From: Gonocerus acuteangulatus | Lineage: Eukaryota; Arthropoda; Insecta; Hemiptera; Coreidae | Assembly (NCBI GenBank): GCA_946811695.1 | Contig: OX328126.1 | Location: 88,169,785 to 88,233,784 of the forward strand | DNA: 64,000 nucleotides | Direction: 5' to 3' | Translations under genes and position numbers: made by a program | Part shown: positions 47,570 to 59,935 of the stretch, in pieces | How the letters are laid out: each line of letters starts with the position of its first letter | Numbering within the stretch: the stretch's first letter is position 1 | Notes under the pieces: generated by a model | What the model was told of the DNA's origin: nothing | Database searches by the model: none | What the model saw: only the letters and a program-made list of their open reading frames with translations

Positions 47570-49150
47570 CTGTTCGCTCATTTCTGGCTTCCCTAATGGT
47601 CCAATTTTGATGAAATTTGGTACAAAAATCCTTCTTCCAATTTGAAAGGTCAAGTTCGTTAACCAGTAAAATCCGCCCACTAGAAGATGGCGTTTGGGGC
47701 GAAATTCGCGCAAACAAAATCGTAACGCTTATGTTTTTGAGTTCATAAGCTTCTAAGTACTCGTTTTATATGATTCCTGGGCTAGGAAAACGAATGACAC
47801 CATTTTTAAGGCGATAGCTTCAACCGTTTTTGAGAAAATTGGAAACATAATTTTTGAATATCGTTTTTGGTTTGGGTACTTAGAATCATGGGATTCAGTT
47901 GAAACATTTTCTGCATGTTCTACTTTCATCAAAACTAACATGTTGAAATTTTGGTTACGTTTGGCGTTAAGGAAGGGTTAGAATAAAATATTTTATGAAC
48001 AGACATGAAAATTTTTGGGAACTTCGTATACTTTCATTAATATCTTGAACACGGTTGGGAAATTTTGATAAGTGTATAGAAACTATTTGAAACCTTTCTA
48101 AATTCTCTACAAAAAAGATTCTGAAACAATTTTTGATTAGGTGATGTCAATCGAAGAAATAAGTGCTTAAAACTTCAAATACTTCTGTTTAGTTCATATG
48201 AACGGGTTTTTGTAGTTCTTTTTGTAATTTTTGCCTCTTTCCCTTAGTTTTTTATTGCTTTTTATTTTTGTAATTTCTTATGTTGTATTTGTAAGGAAAA
48301 TTGATTTGTGTGTAAAACAGGATAAATGAGACCAATTTTCTGTTGCTAGAAATAATGAAAAGTTTTGGTAACTTCGTATATTTTCATTAATATCTCGAAA
48401 ACGGTTGAAAATCATGGGAAGGAAGCGAAAGGTTACCATTCGAAAGCTTACTAAATGGTCTACAAAAAAGGTTCTGAAGAAAGTTTTGAATAAGCGATGT
48501 CAATCGGAGAAATAAGTGCTTACATTTTGAAGTAATTGATTTCGTTTATTCGAACGGTTCTTTTTGTCTGTTTTTATTCCTTGTTATTTTTTAATTGCTT
48601 AAAGTTGGATAATGTATTTGACAATAAAACAGATTAATTAAAATAAGAAAAACAATCCATTGTTAGAAATATATCAGGCTGTACCGTATGAAATGTCAGT
48701 TTTGGATTTGCCGATTTCCTTCAAATGTCTTGAAACAGTCGAGGCTCCTAATCCGAGTTCTTTGGCATATTCCCTAGTGTTTGCAATTGCTTATAGTAGT
48801 CAAATGTATTTGCCAATAAAACAGGATACGTATAATTAGAAACAATATTTTATTTTTGCGGAATCTTGGGATTCTCAGATGCCGTGTGAATATCTATTAG
48901 GCCCCCTTCGTATATTTTCCTTAATATCTCAAAAATTATTAGGAAATCGTGGGAAGTGAAATCTAACCGTTCGAAAGCTTACTAAATTCTCTACAAAAAA
49001 TGTTTTGAAGAAATGTTTGATGGGGTCGTCACATTAGGAGAAATAAGTACTTAAAACTTAGTCAGTTAGTTTCGTTTATTTAAACGGATCTATTTGTGTG
49101 TTTCCCGCAGTTTTTGTTTTCACTTCTCGTTATTTTTGTACTTGCTTATA
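47290..49150 (-). repeat. Family D repeat, long minus copy with tandem body units
   Basis: (TA)n 47290-47341, hairpin end, second (TA)n 47520-47563, then the body to about 48680, the reverse complement of 21725-22656. Beyond it the block with cgtatattttcattaatatc, attcgaaagcttactaaa and ggagaaataagtgcttac repeats at about 48010, 48360 and 48900. The 5' part has therefore expanded in tandem. Confidence 0.7.
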
Positions 49151-51489
49151 GCAGTCAAATGTATTTGTGAGTAAATAGGATACGTATAATTACAATCAAT
49201 ATTTTGTTTGTTAGAATTCGAAGATGCCGTACGAATATCTAGATTACAGTACTGGTGTTGATTTCGTTCTTTAGAATTGTTCTTGGTATTCCCTATTTTC
49301 ATCTGTTACCCATAGTTTTTTATTGTTAGTAGTTTTTTCTTATTGGTTATATAATATAAATCTATTTGGCTATAAAACAGGATACGTAAAATTGGTAACA
49401 ATATTTCGGAGATTTCTGAGCGAAATGCCTTGTAAGATTTTCTACCACCACGAACGGCGTTTTCCCTCTATTTTTATCCACTAGATAGGCTTTATTTGGC
49501 ATATTATTCTATATATGTTTTATTAAGCAGGGGATTCTGATGAAATGTCGTATTTTTGCTGTGGATTTTAGTTACGATGTATCTAAGATTGGGTAACATT
49601 GGCGAGTCTACATAGTTATGAACCGACGAGGGAGGTAGACTTCTTGCTATGTTTTAGTCTACATATGTATATGAAGTCCTAAATCCAAAAAATAAACTTC
49701 ACAACGGTTAGATACTATGAGCGAATAGAGGTTCGGTGTCTCCATAGAAACACAAGGTCCCCAGGATATTTACCTGCTAGGAGTTAATCCTCAAGAGCTG
49801 TAAATATACCCCAGGTATCTGCCGACACAAATACAAAGCATAGGCAGGGTACAGAGAGGAATATAATGATTTCATTCACCAACATTTCTTAAACTATACT
49901 AGATTCTGAAATAACACACTTCCAAACATAGGTTATATACTAAATATTCATAAAGACTACTTAGTTGTAACCCGATTCATCAATTAGCAATCAATTGTTT
50001 TCAACACAGGTTGTATACTAAATATTGATAAAAAGTATTTAAGTAGAAAAAGAAACAAGCTTCCTCAAGACTTGTTTTTGGTCCATTTGTACCTACTCCA
50101 TAGACTTAATTAGGTTTATTATTCTACATATTGACTTGTTATTCGTCAAGGCTTGTTATTTGTCCTTCTGCATCTACTAGATAGGCTTTATTCTGCATAT
50201 TATTCTATATAGGCTATATTAGGCATGGTATTCTTCTCAATCTTGAGTACTTCTTCTTGATCCTTCTGTATCCACTAGAAAAGGCTTTATTAGGCCTTTT
50301 TTGTATTGATTTATGGAGCTTTGCTTTAGAGTTAGAGCCGGATTGTGTAATTTCCGCTTCTGTGTATAAGTTAGCAACTGTCGGTGTCCCTGACGCCTTA
50401 ATATCACTTTTATTCGAGATGTTCGAGAGGATTTTGACAATTTTCACGAGATATATATAAATTTTATTTTTTTCCTAAGCTTTTTAAGTGGCACTAGGGA
50501 TATGAACGGAACCGCGCTAAGATGATGCAGTTCCTTCGGGTCGGACTTTTTTGGGTGTTGGGTATAAAATGAGGCCGAGGTTAGCTGAGTGGTAGAGCAC
50601 TGGACTAGCATACTGGAGTTAGAAGGTAAGAGCGCAAACTGTTAATACGAAACCTGGAAACATACTTTTGCTTTGTTGTAGGGTGGAAAAGGTTGAAAAT
50701 CAAAACAAACTTTTGGGAATTTTGTTAAGTTCTGAAACATCGCTTTCTACATTATTAATTTTTGTTCTGTTATCTTGATAATTGTTTGGATTGTTGAATA
50801 ATGGCAAAATTTAACATTTTGCCTAACAAATAAATTAAAATTTTAGTATTTTTCCATTTGCCAAACATTGGTTTATATTCTTTGTTTTTATGGACTCATT
50901 GATTTTCCTATTGCTGACCTAAACCCGCACTTACAATGTGCGAGATTTTACCTTGAATATTGGTTATTGATATATCTGTATAAATGTTTAAAAATAGCGG
51001 AGTGATTTAATGAAGAAATGGAAGAGAGTGATATTGAAACGGACGCCTCGATTATCTATTTATGAATCGGAATGAGAGCTGGTTAGGATCGATATCCCTT
51101 TAGGGCATTCACCTTCTGCCCTTGCAATACTTCAAGGTCAGTTCATGTTGGCACCACGTTTAGCTTCCCTTGCTTTTTACAAGGTGCGAATTGTGTTGGC
51201 AGTACTGCCTGCTGCTCAAAGGTGTGTTGGTATCACTGTTAGAGGCTTACCATACACTTGGTACCACATTTTCATTATACATGCAATCAGCTGAGTTGCC
51301 GCACTGGCATTATTTAATAAGCTTGTTGGTAGCACTCTCAGGCTCTCTCAGTACGGTACTTCCAATTGTAGGTACGGATATCCAGCTTTTTTGTGAGATC
51401 AGAGACACACTGTCACGCCACTATTGTCATCCTCTGTACATATAAATAGTGGGACCGATGCTGCAGTCCGAAGAGAACTCCTACCTTTT
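49151..51489. other. Long intron stretch, mostly unrecognised
   Basis: AT-rich. Shorter echoes of the preceding repeat reach about 49440, and a roughly repeated block (gtatactaaatattgataaa; aggttatatactaaatattc) occurs near 49930-50040. No coding region recognised. Confidence 0.4.
50572..50630 (+). other. tRNA-like fragment (SINE head or tRNA pseudogene)
   Basis: gaggccgaggttagctgagt followed by ggtagagcactggactagc fits the A-box and D-arm of a tRNA, with an AGC-type anticodon position. The anticodon stem has a mismatch and no good T-arm/B box follows, so it is not a functional tRNA. Confidence 0.35.
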
Positions 51490-52300
51490 GAAGATATAGG
51501 TCGGAAGCGATTCCCATTGCCAATATCTAAGTCTCCAACGTCTCCCATACCATTTACTTCCCATGCACACTGCACATTATTACAACTGTTCAGGGACGGC
51601 ATGGAGGTCGAGCTCTTCCGATCTATCAGCCAACTAATGGGTATCCAACGTCAGTGAACAACCCACAAACCTATGGATGCGTCGAAAGGTGGCACAGAAG
51701 TCTGAAAACCGCTGTGATCGCTCATCTGAACAACGAGATATTCAACAAGGAGATCTACCAGCAGCAGTTCTTTTGGGCCTCCGTTCAGACATCAGGGACG
51801 ATGTAGGTGGAAGTGTGGCAGAGCTGGTATCGGATAACCATTGCGCAAGCCAGGAGATTTCTTCGTTCAACCGAAATGGAACCCTCTACAATCTTCCAGC
51901 ATCTTGAGGATCTTGCCTGCCTCCAGTACGACGCCTTCGAGAAAGACCCTTTAACACAAGGACCTCCACGCTTGTGTTCCAAAGAGACTATTCTATGCGA
52001 AGACCTTTAGTCCCTCCTTACATAGCATATCGCAGCGTGGAGAGAAAGTCTGCAAGGTCATGCCCGGTAACAAGGAGGCTACAGTTACCCTCGATAGTCT
52101 CTAGCCCGTACATCTATTGTCAGAAGACGTCCCCTTAACCCCAGTTGTCTCTCCAGCAGAGACACCTTGCGCAAGTCCCAGGTCATCAAAGTAAGCCCCA
52201 GTGACTCCTTGCAGAAACTGGAAGGTTACCTTACTCGAGCAGGCACTTGGTTAAGAAGAAGGTCTGTTTCGGCGACCCCATCTCTAGCGGAGGAGAAATG
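51490..52300 (+). pseudogene. pol: Decayed Ty3/gypsy integrase and Pol tail
   Basis: In shifting frames on the + strand: RKRFPLPIS near 51507, MEVELFRSISQLMGIQ at about 51600-51650, [14 protein letters not shown] at about 51670-51720 (around the catalytic Glu of the integrase core), LGLRSDIRDDVGGSVAEL at about 51773-51825, then VFQRDYSMRRPLVPPYIA near 51975-52030. These follow the order of the integrase in the other gypsy copy here but are diverged from it. Several frameshifts and stops are present. A tgtggtggaaatatactgc run at 52300 may start the 3' LTR (inference). Confidence 0.7.
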
Positions 52301-52833
52301 TGGTGGAAATATACTGCAGAAGCTTGGTTACTTCTGACATTGCCTTGAAGGGGAAAATATAACTACCAGCTGACCAAATAATGAATATACTGAGAGAGAA
52401 CTAACGTTTGTGTTCATACAAGCTGCTTCTCGGGTTCATTTGTATCCCTCCCATGTGCTAGAAAAATGTATTGTGGCAAGTATCCACGAACTCAAAATGT
52501 TTCCTACAGTTAGGCTAGTGATATGATAATGAGCAAGTACATACTAACTTACTGATGTAACTTCTCCACTCGCAGTTTCCATATATTTAATACAATTAAT
52601 GAACATATTGGTTTTTGTTTAATATAAGTGTTTCGTTTTATTCTTTACTTTCATTATTATTATTATTATGATTATAGTTTGTTCTTAATCAATGATATTT
52701 TGTATGCGATCAACAGTGTAGTTGGGGCATTCTGAGCTACTGGGTACACATATTTCCAAAACCCAACAAAATATATATATTTTTGGTCAAATATGGTACA
52801 ATAATACGACGTCAGAAAAATATATATATATAC

Positions 52834-52907
<74 letters not shown>

Positions 52908-53112
52908 TTATATGTATATTCATGATAGATCATGAAATATTATTATACCCTTTTAGTATCTTGGGAGCGCTTCATCGGTTTGCCCTTTAAAGACAGGTTT
53001 CATCCCCAAAGGAAAGGTGGAAACAACGCCCTTAAAATGTTGTATGTTGTTTGCTACTCTTGTCCTATGTATGTATAATGTTTTTTTTTTTGTGTTTGTG
53101 TGTGTAATGCAG
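52301..53112. repeat. Intron end with (TG)n tract
   Basis: (TA)n/(TG)n at about 52818-52905, then a T-rich polypyrimidine stretch before the acceptor at 53111-53112. Nothing else recognised. Confidence 0.7.
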
Positions 53113-53241
53113 CTAGAAGCAGCAGAGTCGAGGATATCACAAGTAGAGGGCTGTGATTGCATCAAATCTTGCAGAGTAAATGGCACAGTTCGTGCTGACG
53201 GTGCATCCTGGCAGGCAGACTGCAACATATGTTCCTGTGTG
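53113..53241 (+). CDS. NELL: NELL exon: coiled coil end and first half of VWC1
   Basis: 43 complete codons, phase 0 on both sides, acceptor aatgcag|CTA, donor TGTGTG|gtaagc. It encodes LEAAESRISQVEGCDC, then CRVNGTVRADGASWQADC and CNICSCV. The first ten residues finish the coiled coil (family pattern AE-RLSQLE--C-C). From CDC onward it is the first von Willebrand factor type C domain with C---C, W, and C--C-C spacing. VWC domains of the family bind receptors or growth factors (family knowledge). Confidence 0.95.
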
Positions 53242-53677
53242 GTAAGCTAATTCATCTCAATTTTTTATTTGCGTATAAGCCACAACTTATAGCATCTCTT
53301 ATATAATATTACAGTGTAACATCTCTTATATAGTTAATAGTACAGCGTGATGAAATTGGTGCAAACCTGTAACGCTTATATATTTGCCTGAAAGTGAAAT
53401 ATAGGTATATATTTATCAGTTTGCACTCTTTGGGCAAAATTCGTCTTTTTGGTATCAGTTAAATGAAAATATCCTAGACACGATCATTAATATAGGTTTT
53501 TACCAATTTACCGTGGTTCCGTCGAACAGTATCGAAGAACTTTTTTGTAAGTAAAGTTAACAAATAGAAACTACTTTGCTATGCAAAATAAAGTGTTATC
53601 CTACTGAATACTGGCAGTGGATTTAATTTATTCATGAGTGCAAAATAGAACTTTTTAGCCTAAGACGTTGACGAAAT

Positions 53678-54055
53678 GTGTGGAGGAGAGCGAATGAAGA
53701 GCTTAAATCTCAGGGCTTCTACACAGTGGGTGTCTACAGTCAAATATGAGTAAGGGTTTGGGGCTGTTCGCCCGCGTAATCCATTTTTCCTGAGATCATC
53801 TCTTACTTTCCTGCTACTTATGTCCTGTCAGATGTAAAAAAATTTAACTATAACAAAGTGAATATTGCATTTTATTGTGAAAATGTAAATTAATAAGATA
53901 AATACCATTGTATGATGCTGATATTCAGAGAATATTTAAAATATAGCTTATTGCCATGTTATTAATGCCTTCTTCTAAAGCACCACTATTTTAGTCACTA
54001 ATGTTGAAAAAGTAAAATATTCATGGGTGTTCCAATACTTTTTACACTAGCTGTA
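53678..54055 (-). mobile_element. Tc1-like transposon remnant
   Basis: The + strand at 53678-53779 reads VWRRANEELKSQGFYTV, then a stop, then VRVWGCSP. This corresponds to the VWRR---E region leading to the VMVWGC core of Tc1 transposases near the second catalytic Asp (family knowledge). A terminus-like gggtgttccaatacttttta ending in ctgta lies at 54025-54055. The other terminus and most of the gene are missing. Strand relates to the terminus; the coding relic is on +. Confidence 0.5.
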
Positions 54056-54552
54056 TCTACAAAATACAAGAAAATGAAATACGACATATTATGGATTATA
54101 ATCATAAAAAAAATTCCTGATTTCTTCGAAGACTTAGCTCATCGGGTTTATCATCCAAGATACAAAACACAAATACATACATTTTTAATACATAATTGAA
54201 GGATTTATTATTATTATAATCAATAAAATATTTGTAGTAAATAAGTTATTTATTGTCAAAGAAAACAGATTTTAAAATAAATTATGCTGGGAAAGAATTC
54301 AAAACTAAGTTAAATAATTGAAAGATGTGTCATATTAGGCGAGCCTCTTCCAATTTTTTGGCACATAAAATGCTCTATAGGTTTTTAAACTAATAAAATA
54401 GTTTTCTATATATAATATTGCAGAGTATTCTATTATAATTTGCTATAGAAAAATATAATATGGACGATCTGTTGAGTTTCCTCCCCCTGGATATTTCTTA
54501 GTTTAAAAATTGCTTATGTTCTATATCTGAAGTGATGTTTTACTTGTTACAG
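54056..54552. other. Intron sequence without recognised features
   Basis: AT-rich up to the acceptor cttgttacag. Nothing recognised. Confidence 0.5.
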
Positions 54553-54646
54553 CACGGAGAGGTTGAATGCAGACCAGTCCAATGCCCGGTGGTGAATTGC
54601 AAGCGTCCAGTCTTACATCCAGGACAATGCTGCCCAACCTGCCTCA
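54553..54646 (+). CDS. NELL: NELL exon: second half of VWC1
   Basis: Acceptor gttacag|CAC, donor CTCA|gtaagt. Enters in phase 0 and leaves in phase 1. It encodes HGEVECRPVQCPVVNCKRPV, then HPGQCCPTCL. The CCPTC ending with the preceding C---CP---C is the diagnostic C-terminal half of a VWC domain. The domain is split between two exons in the same place as the G-VEC block of vertebrate NELL (family knowledge). Confidence 0.95.
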
Positions 54647-54689
54647 GTAAGTATTAAAAATTTGTTGTAAAAATATACTAAATTAGTTC

Positions 54690-55030
54690 ATTAGGAGGGT
54701 GGCTTTACTCCGGACCCAAATTACCAATTTGCTCATACCGGTCATAACTTCTGTTGTATTGTAATGAAATTCGGTATACATCGTGGGTTTCTAATGAGAA
54801 AGAAGTGTCGTAAAAATGAACTAAATCAATTCATTCGAATTTGGGGTTTAATCTGTATTATTTTCAAATTGAATTGCCGCCAAACCAGCTTTGGTTGTAA
54901 CTTCTGCCACTAGGAGTGCTGAACATGTATATATTTAGGTTCTTTTAAGCAAATTATTCAGGAACACAGCGAACACTGCCCATCTTTTGTGGAAAGTGCT
55001 TAGTTATGCAGCTTCTGCATGAGGGGATTT
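54690..55030 (-). repeat. Reverse fragment of the 795/37762 dispersed repeat
   Basis: aaattcggtatacatcgtgg, tctaatgagaaagaagtg, gcttagttatgcagcttctg match the complements of blocks around 800-1250 and 37764-38220. It is diverged and lacks the C-run tandem. Confidence 0.6.
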
Positions 55031-55722
55031 CTATAATTTTATGTCGGTATTTTATGCAAAATAGCTGTGCAGTAATAAGACAATACAAATACAAATAGTT
55101 CTCCTGGGGAAAAAAATGTGTTGGAATTTTAAATCTAATGAGAGTTTCAATACATGAAGGATTAATTAGATATTCTCCTCAGACTGAATGCCTAAGCCAT
55201 CCATTAAATTGAGAACTGGTGCATCGTCGTACGAAAAACTCAATCTAAAACCTTTTATTCTGAAAAATGTATTCCGGATATTTTCTATCCTTCTAATATT
55301 AGGCTTTTCTATCCTTCTAATAGGACACAATTTTTTATAAATATTATATTTATTAATTATTAATAGTTTTTACTTTTTCTTTTTATGAGTATGTTTTCTT
55401 TATATTTTTAATTTCCAGAATAAGTTCTCTTTTTATCTTTTTTCGGATAATTGATATTTTTGATTTTCTTATTTTATTTTATTTTTTTAATGTATATATT
55501 TTCTTTGTCGACAAGTATTTAGAGTGCTCACACTTTCCAAAGTTTATTTTTGTTATTAATTACTGCTATCGTTTATGTTTTATAGGAACTTACCCACAGC
55601 TTTTGCTGATTTGTTTTTTCGCAATTAATGCCTTAAATTATAATTAATATACATCTTGTAAATTTTTATGCCACATAAATATTTTTATTTGTACATTAAA
55701 CATACATCCATGTGGTTTGCAG
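55031..55722. other. Intron sequence without recognised features
   Basis: AT-rich. Nothing recognised up to the acceptor tggtttgcag. Confidence 0.5.
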
Positions 55723-55914
55723 AGCAATGCTACCTTCGAGGTACCCTGTACGAGGATGGTGAGGTGGTAAGCCTGAAGCAGTGTGTCGAGTGTGAGTGTA
55801 GAGACGGCTCTATGCACTGTACAAGGATAGATCCGGATACGATGTGTCCTCCGCTCGACTGTCCTCAACACCAGCAGTTCTCAGCTCCAGACGAATGCTG
55901 CAAATTCTGTCCGG
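55723..55914 (+). CDS. NELL: NELL exon: VWC2 domain
   Basis: Phase 1 at both ends, acceptor tttgcag|AG, donor CCGG|gtaatt. The complete second VWC domain is in one 192-bp exon: QCYLRGTLYEDGEVVSL, CVECECRDGSMHC, MCPPLDCP and DECCKFCP. The ten-cysteine pattern with C--C-C and CC--C is present. The phase-1 symmetric exon is the classic form for a shuffled extracellular domain. Confidence 0.96.
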
Positions 55915-56047
55915 GTAATTATCATTTCTTACATATTTCGTACAGCTATTAAATAGGTAGAAGAGAAGTGACTCTGTCCTGTTACTTCTGAATGGCCTGC
56001 GACTTCAGGAATTGTTGACAAGGATACTAAAAGCCCAAAAATGCAGT

Positions 56048-56668
56048 CTCAAATTACAATTTAATCATACAAGCCGCATTTCGGTCCTACATGATCATTC
56101 TCAAGTTAAAACGTTTTTAAGCATTGATATAAAAGTTACAGACATCATGGTTGTCCATTGTTACGATAGCTAACATTATAAATATTTGTCACATATTAAG
56201 TGCATGAAGTATCATATTCATGTCTTCAAGATACCCAAATGCGTGTTGTGAAAAAACTTGGTCATGGCTTAGATTGACCTCCATGATGGTTAGAAACTAT
56301 CTCCAACCATCATGGAGGTAAGTCGTCTCACCTTTTGCAGTCTCAAATTTCCTTGTAATCATGTTTTACAATAATCTTACATTAACCTGTGGCTTTACAA
56401 TCTATCTTCAACCTTCACTAACCTAAGGCATGACCACGTTTTTTCACAATTGATATTAATAACACCCTTTTGGGTATTTTGAAAACATAAATATGATACT
56501 TCATGCACTTATGCATATGTGACGAACTTATAATGTAAGCTATCATAACAATGGACAACCATGATGTCTGTAACTTTTATAACAATACTTAAAAAAGTTT
56601 TAGCTTGAGAATGATCCTGTAGGATCGAAATGCGGCTGCATCACTTGTATGATTAAATTGTAATATTT
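56048..56668. repeat. Foldback element with nested inner palindrome
   Basis: The outer arms (about 56048-56275 and 56405-56668) start caatttaatcatacaagccgc and end in its interrupted complement. A second palindrome (acctccatgatggtt / aaccatcatggaggt) sits in the loop at 56278-56323. Right-arm sequence has small insertions, so it is older. Non-coding. Confidence 0.8.
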
Positions 56669-56791
56669 TTATTATCCCTGTCAATGTTTCCTGAGCGGTC
56701 TTTACCTGAACACTCCACATAATGTTTAATGCAATTCTACTAGTGCTTATGTTTATTTATTGATATGACAATGAAATTTCCTTTACAACAG

Positions 56792-56911
56792 GTGTGGATT
56801 ACTGCAGCCAGGGACATGATTGCCATGGGAACGCCTCCTGCTTGAACCTCGAAACTAGTTACGCTTGTCATTGTAACACTGGATTCACTGGGAATGGTCA
56901 TCACTGCTCAG
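56792..56911 (+). CDS. NELL: NELL exon: EGF-like domain 1
   Basis: Phase 1 at both ends, acceptor acaacag|GT, donor TCAG|gtatta. It encodes GVDYCSQGHDCHGNASC, then YACHCNTGFTGNGHHC. All six EGF cysteines are present in one 120-bp exon. It lacks the DxDEC start, so it is the non-calcium-binding first EGF of the family. One N-glycosylation sequon (NAS) is present. Confidence 0.96.
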
Positions 56912-57664
56912 GTATTACCCATTCTTAATTTAATCAATTCAATTTATTTAGTTCAGTATGTCAGTAAAGGATCGTTTATGTATGTGATCTAATTTTTTTG
57001 AAATTCCAATAATTTTAAGAAAAAGATTTTCATCGTATATAAACACACGTTTTTAACTATTACAGTAAGAATAAATTTTGAAAATACAGCTTTCAATTAA
57101 CACGTTCAATGCTGCCGCCATCTTGGCTCACTTTGGGCTACCACTGAGATTGATCTAGGCGCACGGTAGTGCGCCAGGCCAAGTTCCGGCCGAAGCATAC
57201 TGTGTGTATATTACAGGCAGTCTTAGAGCCGATTTTTACCCTCTCATAACCTTCAACCAGGTAAAGATAAAGTTATGAAATTTTACACAGGTATTATACT
57301 ACTAGATGTGAGTAAAACTGGAAATTTTCATAATTCTACATCGAATAGTTTCTGAGATATAAGCGATCGAAAATCGGGATTTATAGGATTCACTCACTCA
57401 CTCACTGACTCATCAAAATTATTAGGCACTTCCCATGATGCTAGAGACTTTAAATTTTGCATGAAGATAGATATGAAGACGTTATTAAAGGAAAAAATCG
57501 AAAAATCGCAAAACGTTGTGTTTGACTCTGCTTCCGGGGGGGAGGGGCGTGCCAGTTTTGTACTTCCTTCGGAAACCCGTCATTCCGTCCGAAACCCATG
57601 ATGTGGGGTATCAAATGAATCGTCTCGGTATGAAGAACCTATATTTGATGTTTTAAGAAACAAT
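56912..57664. other. Intron sequence with short hairpins
   Basis: GC-richer patch 57100-57200 includes the hairpin ggcgcac/gtgcgcc near 57158. A (TCAC)n word at 57391-57408 resembles the Helitron-like distal end. No gene recognised. Confidence 0.4.
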
Positions 57665-58045
57665 TAGACGCATATAGGCTCGGTCAAAATCTTATACCAG
57701 CTGTCTGTCTGTATGTTTGTTCCTCTTACAAATCCGTACCGTTTGACCGATTATGACCAAACTTGGGATACAGATGGGTCTTGATACGGGGAGAATCATA
57801 GGCTAGGTTAAATCGTCTATCAGCTGTATGTCTGCATGTTTGTTCCTTACACAAATTCACACCATTTGACCGATTTTGACCAAACTTGGCACACAGGTAG
57901 GCCTTGGCCCGGGGAATGAACTAGGCTAGGTAAAAAAGGTCTTTCAGCTGTCTGTCTGTATGTTTGTTCCTTATACAACTTCACACCGTTTGGCCTATTT
58001 TGACTAAACTTGGCTCGCAGGTAGGTCTTGATACGGGAGTGTCAT
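57665..58045 (+). repeat. Tandem repeat, three ~124-bp units
   Basis: Each unit holds cagctgtctgtctgtatgtt, then caccgtttgaccgattttga, then ccaaacttgg and a ggtcttgatacggg-like block. A reversed single unit lies at about 59640-59760. Diverged by roughly a fifth between units. Confidence 0.75.
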
Positions 58046-58369
58046 ATTGCCTATGACGTTTTCTACTTTTTGTTCCATCAAAATACCATCATTCCTTCTG
58101 AAACCCATCATGTGGGGTATCAAATGAATCGTCTTGGTAAGGAGAACCTATATTTGATGTTTTAAAAAAATCTTAACAAAAACAGTTGTGACTTCTTTCT
58201 TAAATGTAGTAAATAAAGTCGTAGGGGTTCACTGCATAATATACTTCAAAGCTGATACTTTTCATTAAGTTTTTCAAAGTCGAGCCATCTAAATTACAAA
58301 GTTTAGGATCACAAACCCAAAATGTATCGTCTTTGTTCTTATATTTTTCTTGAAGGCCTTCTGCACTTT

Positions 58370-58939
58370 CCCCTCCTAAAACCCCCCAAAAACGCCTTAC
58401 CATTCTACACTCCAAAAAAGTAGTGTGAGTACACTCCAAAAATATTTGCCAATACAAGAGATGATGCAAGAAAGAAATGTCCAAGTTCATTACTTAGAAG
58501 ACCTCATAGTTACTTACTAAGAACAGTAAAGACACTTCAACTGACCTTTAAAAACAACAATAAAAATACTTATATCCAGTTACTAAAATATCACTTTCCA
58601 CAACCAGGTATATTCTTAAACTTGGCAATGTTTAGTTTTTCTCTAAAGATAATTTCGGCACAAAAAAAAACAAAAAAACATTGCCAAGTTTAAGAATATA
58701 CCTGGTTGAGGAAAGTGATATTTTAGTAACTGGATATAAATATTTTTATTGTTGTTTTTAAATGTCAGTTGAAGTGTCTTTACTGTTCTTAGTAAGTAAC
58801 TATGAGGTCTTCTAAGTAATGAACTTGGACATTTCTTTCTTGTATCATCTCTTGTATTGGCAAATATTTTTGGAGTGTAATTGCACTACTTTGTTGGAGT
58901 GTAGAATGGTAAGGCGTTTTTGGGGGGTTTTAGGAGGGG
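58370..58939. repeat. Foldback element, 263-bp arms
   Basis: Arms 58370-58632 and 58677-58939 are close reverse complements (cccctcctaaaaccccccaa at one edge, aacttggcaatgttt at the loop). The loop is 44 bp. Open frames through each arm (for example MNLDISFLHHLLYWQ on the minus strand, continuing to 58200) match nothing I know and are mirror images of each other. Confidence 0.85.
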
Positions 58940-59935
58940 ATATTTTTGAGGAAGGGAGTGTTTCTTTGTGGGGGCAGGAACTTGGCCTCTATTTCACATT
59001 TATGTTTTTTGGGGGATTTTAATTTACTTCCCATCTGACTGAGGGCAACGAGAAACTTTACGGGCCTGAGCTCCATATGGTGCTCGCCATCTCTGGAAAG
59101 AGGTGGGGAGAGCACCGGACGGTTCTCTCAGTCCAACCTCAAAGACTTGCTGAGCACCATATGGTGCTCGTCGTATTGAATGTATTAAATATTTATTTAT
59201 CACGTATCCGTAGCTTAATAGGTTGCAAACTATCTACAGCTAACAAAGCTATTACGAAGCTAGCTCAACTGAAGTAAATAGCCACAACTGGAAATTCTTT
59301 GAATTAGAAATTGAAATAGTATAAGTTCTTTAGCAGAGACTTTATTAGCAATAAAACGCTTGTCAAGAAATGATGGTGGTATTAAAGTAGATAGGTAAAT
59401 AAAACACTACAACCAGACATGTGAAAGCAGCAGTGGAGGCGATATAATATTTAGTTTTGGACTTAAATTGTCAAACAACTGACAATATGCCTCAGATGAT
59501 AGAATGATTTTCCGTTACAGTCTGTATTGGTGAATATCTCATTTTTCAAAAGTGACAATTTCTGTCAATTCACTCTTCTGTTACTGTTCGGGTTCACAGT
59601 TTGGAGCCCGTGACCTCTGAGCTGGGGGTTCTAGACAATTTTGATCTAGCCTATGTCACTCAAGACCCACCTGTGTGCCAAGCTTGTTCGGTCAAAAGCG
59701 GTCAAACGGTGTGGATTTTTATAAGAAACAAACAGACAGACAAACAGCTGAATTTTATATATATATATAGATTAGATGTTATTTTTCGTCGCTGAAATAT
59801 TCCGGGAAAAAGTGAGGAGGAGTACCACCGCTGGAGAAAAATGCCGTTCCATCTAAAAATATATAGATTAATTTTTTAAAAAAAATTCTATTTACAAATT
59901 CATATTTCATCTATGCGTAATACTCTACTTTCTAG
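58940..59935. other. Intron sequence with one reversed tandem unit
   Basis: 59640-59760 is a reverse unit of the 57665 tandem (aaacagacagacaaacagct). An inverted pair with accatatgg lies near 59075 and 59155. Nothing else recognised. Confidence 0.5.

Noticed and set aside
50572..50640. Functional tRNA-Ala gene
   Set aside because: The anticodon stem is mismatched and no proper T-arm or acceptor closure is found.
58200..58490. Minus-strand frame MNLDISFLHHLLYWQ, 96 codons
   Set aside because: Half of it lies in a foldback arm and is mirrored at 58819. No motif is recognised, so it is kept only as part of the foldback.
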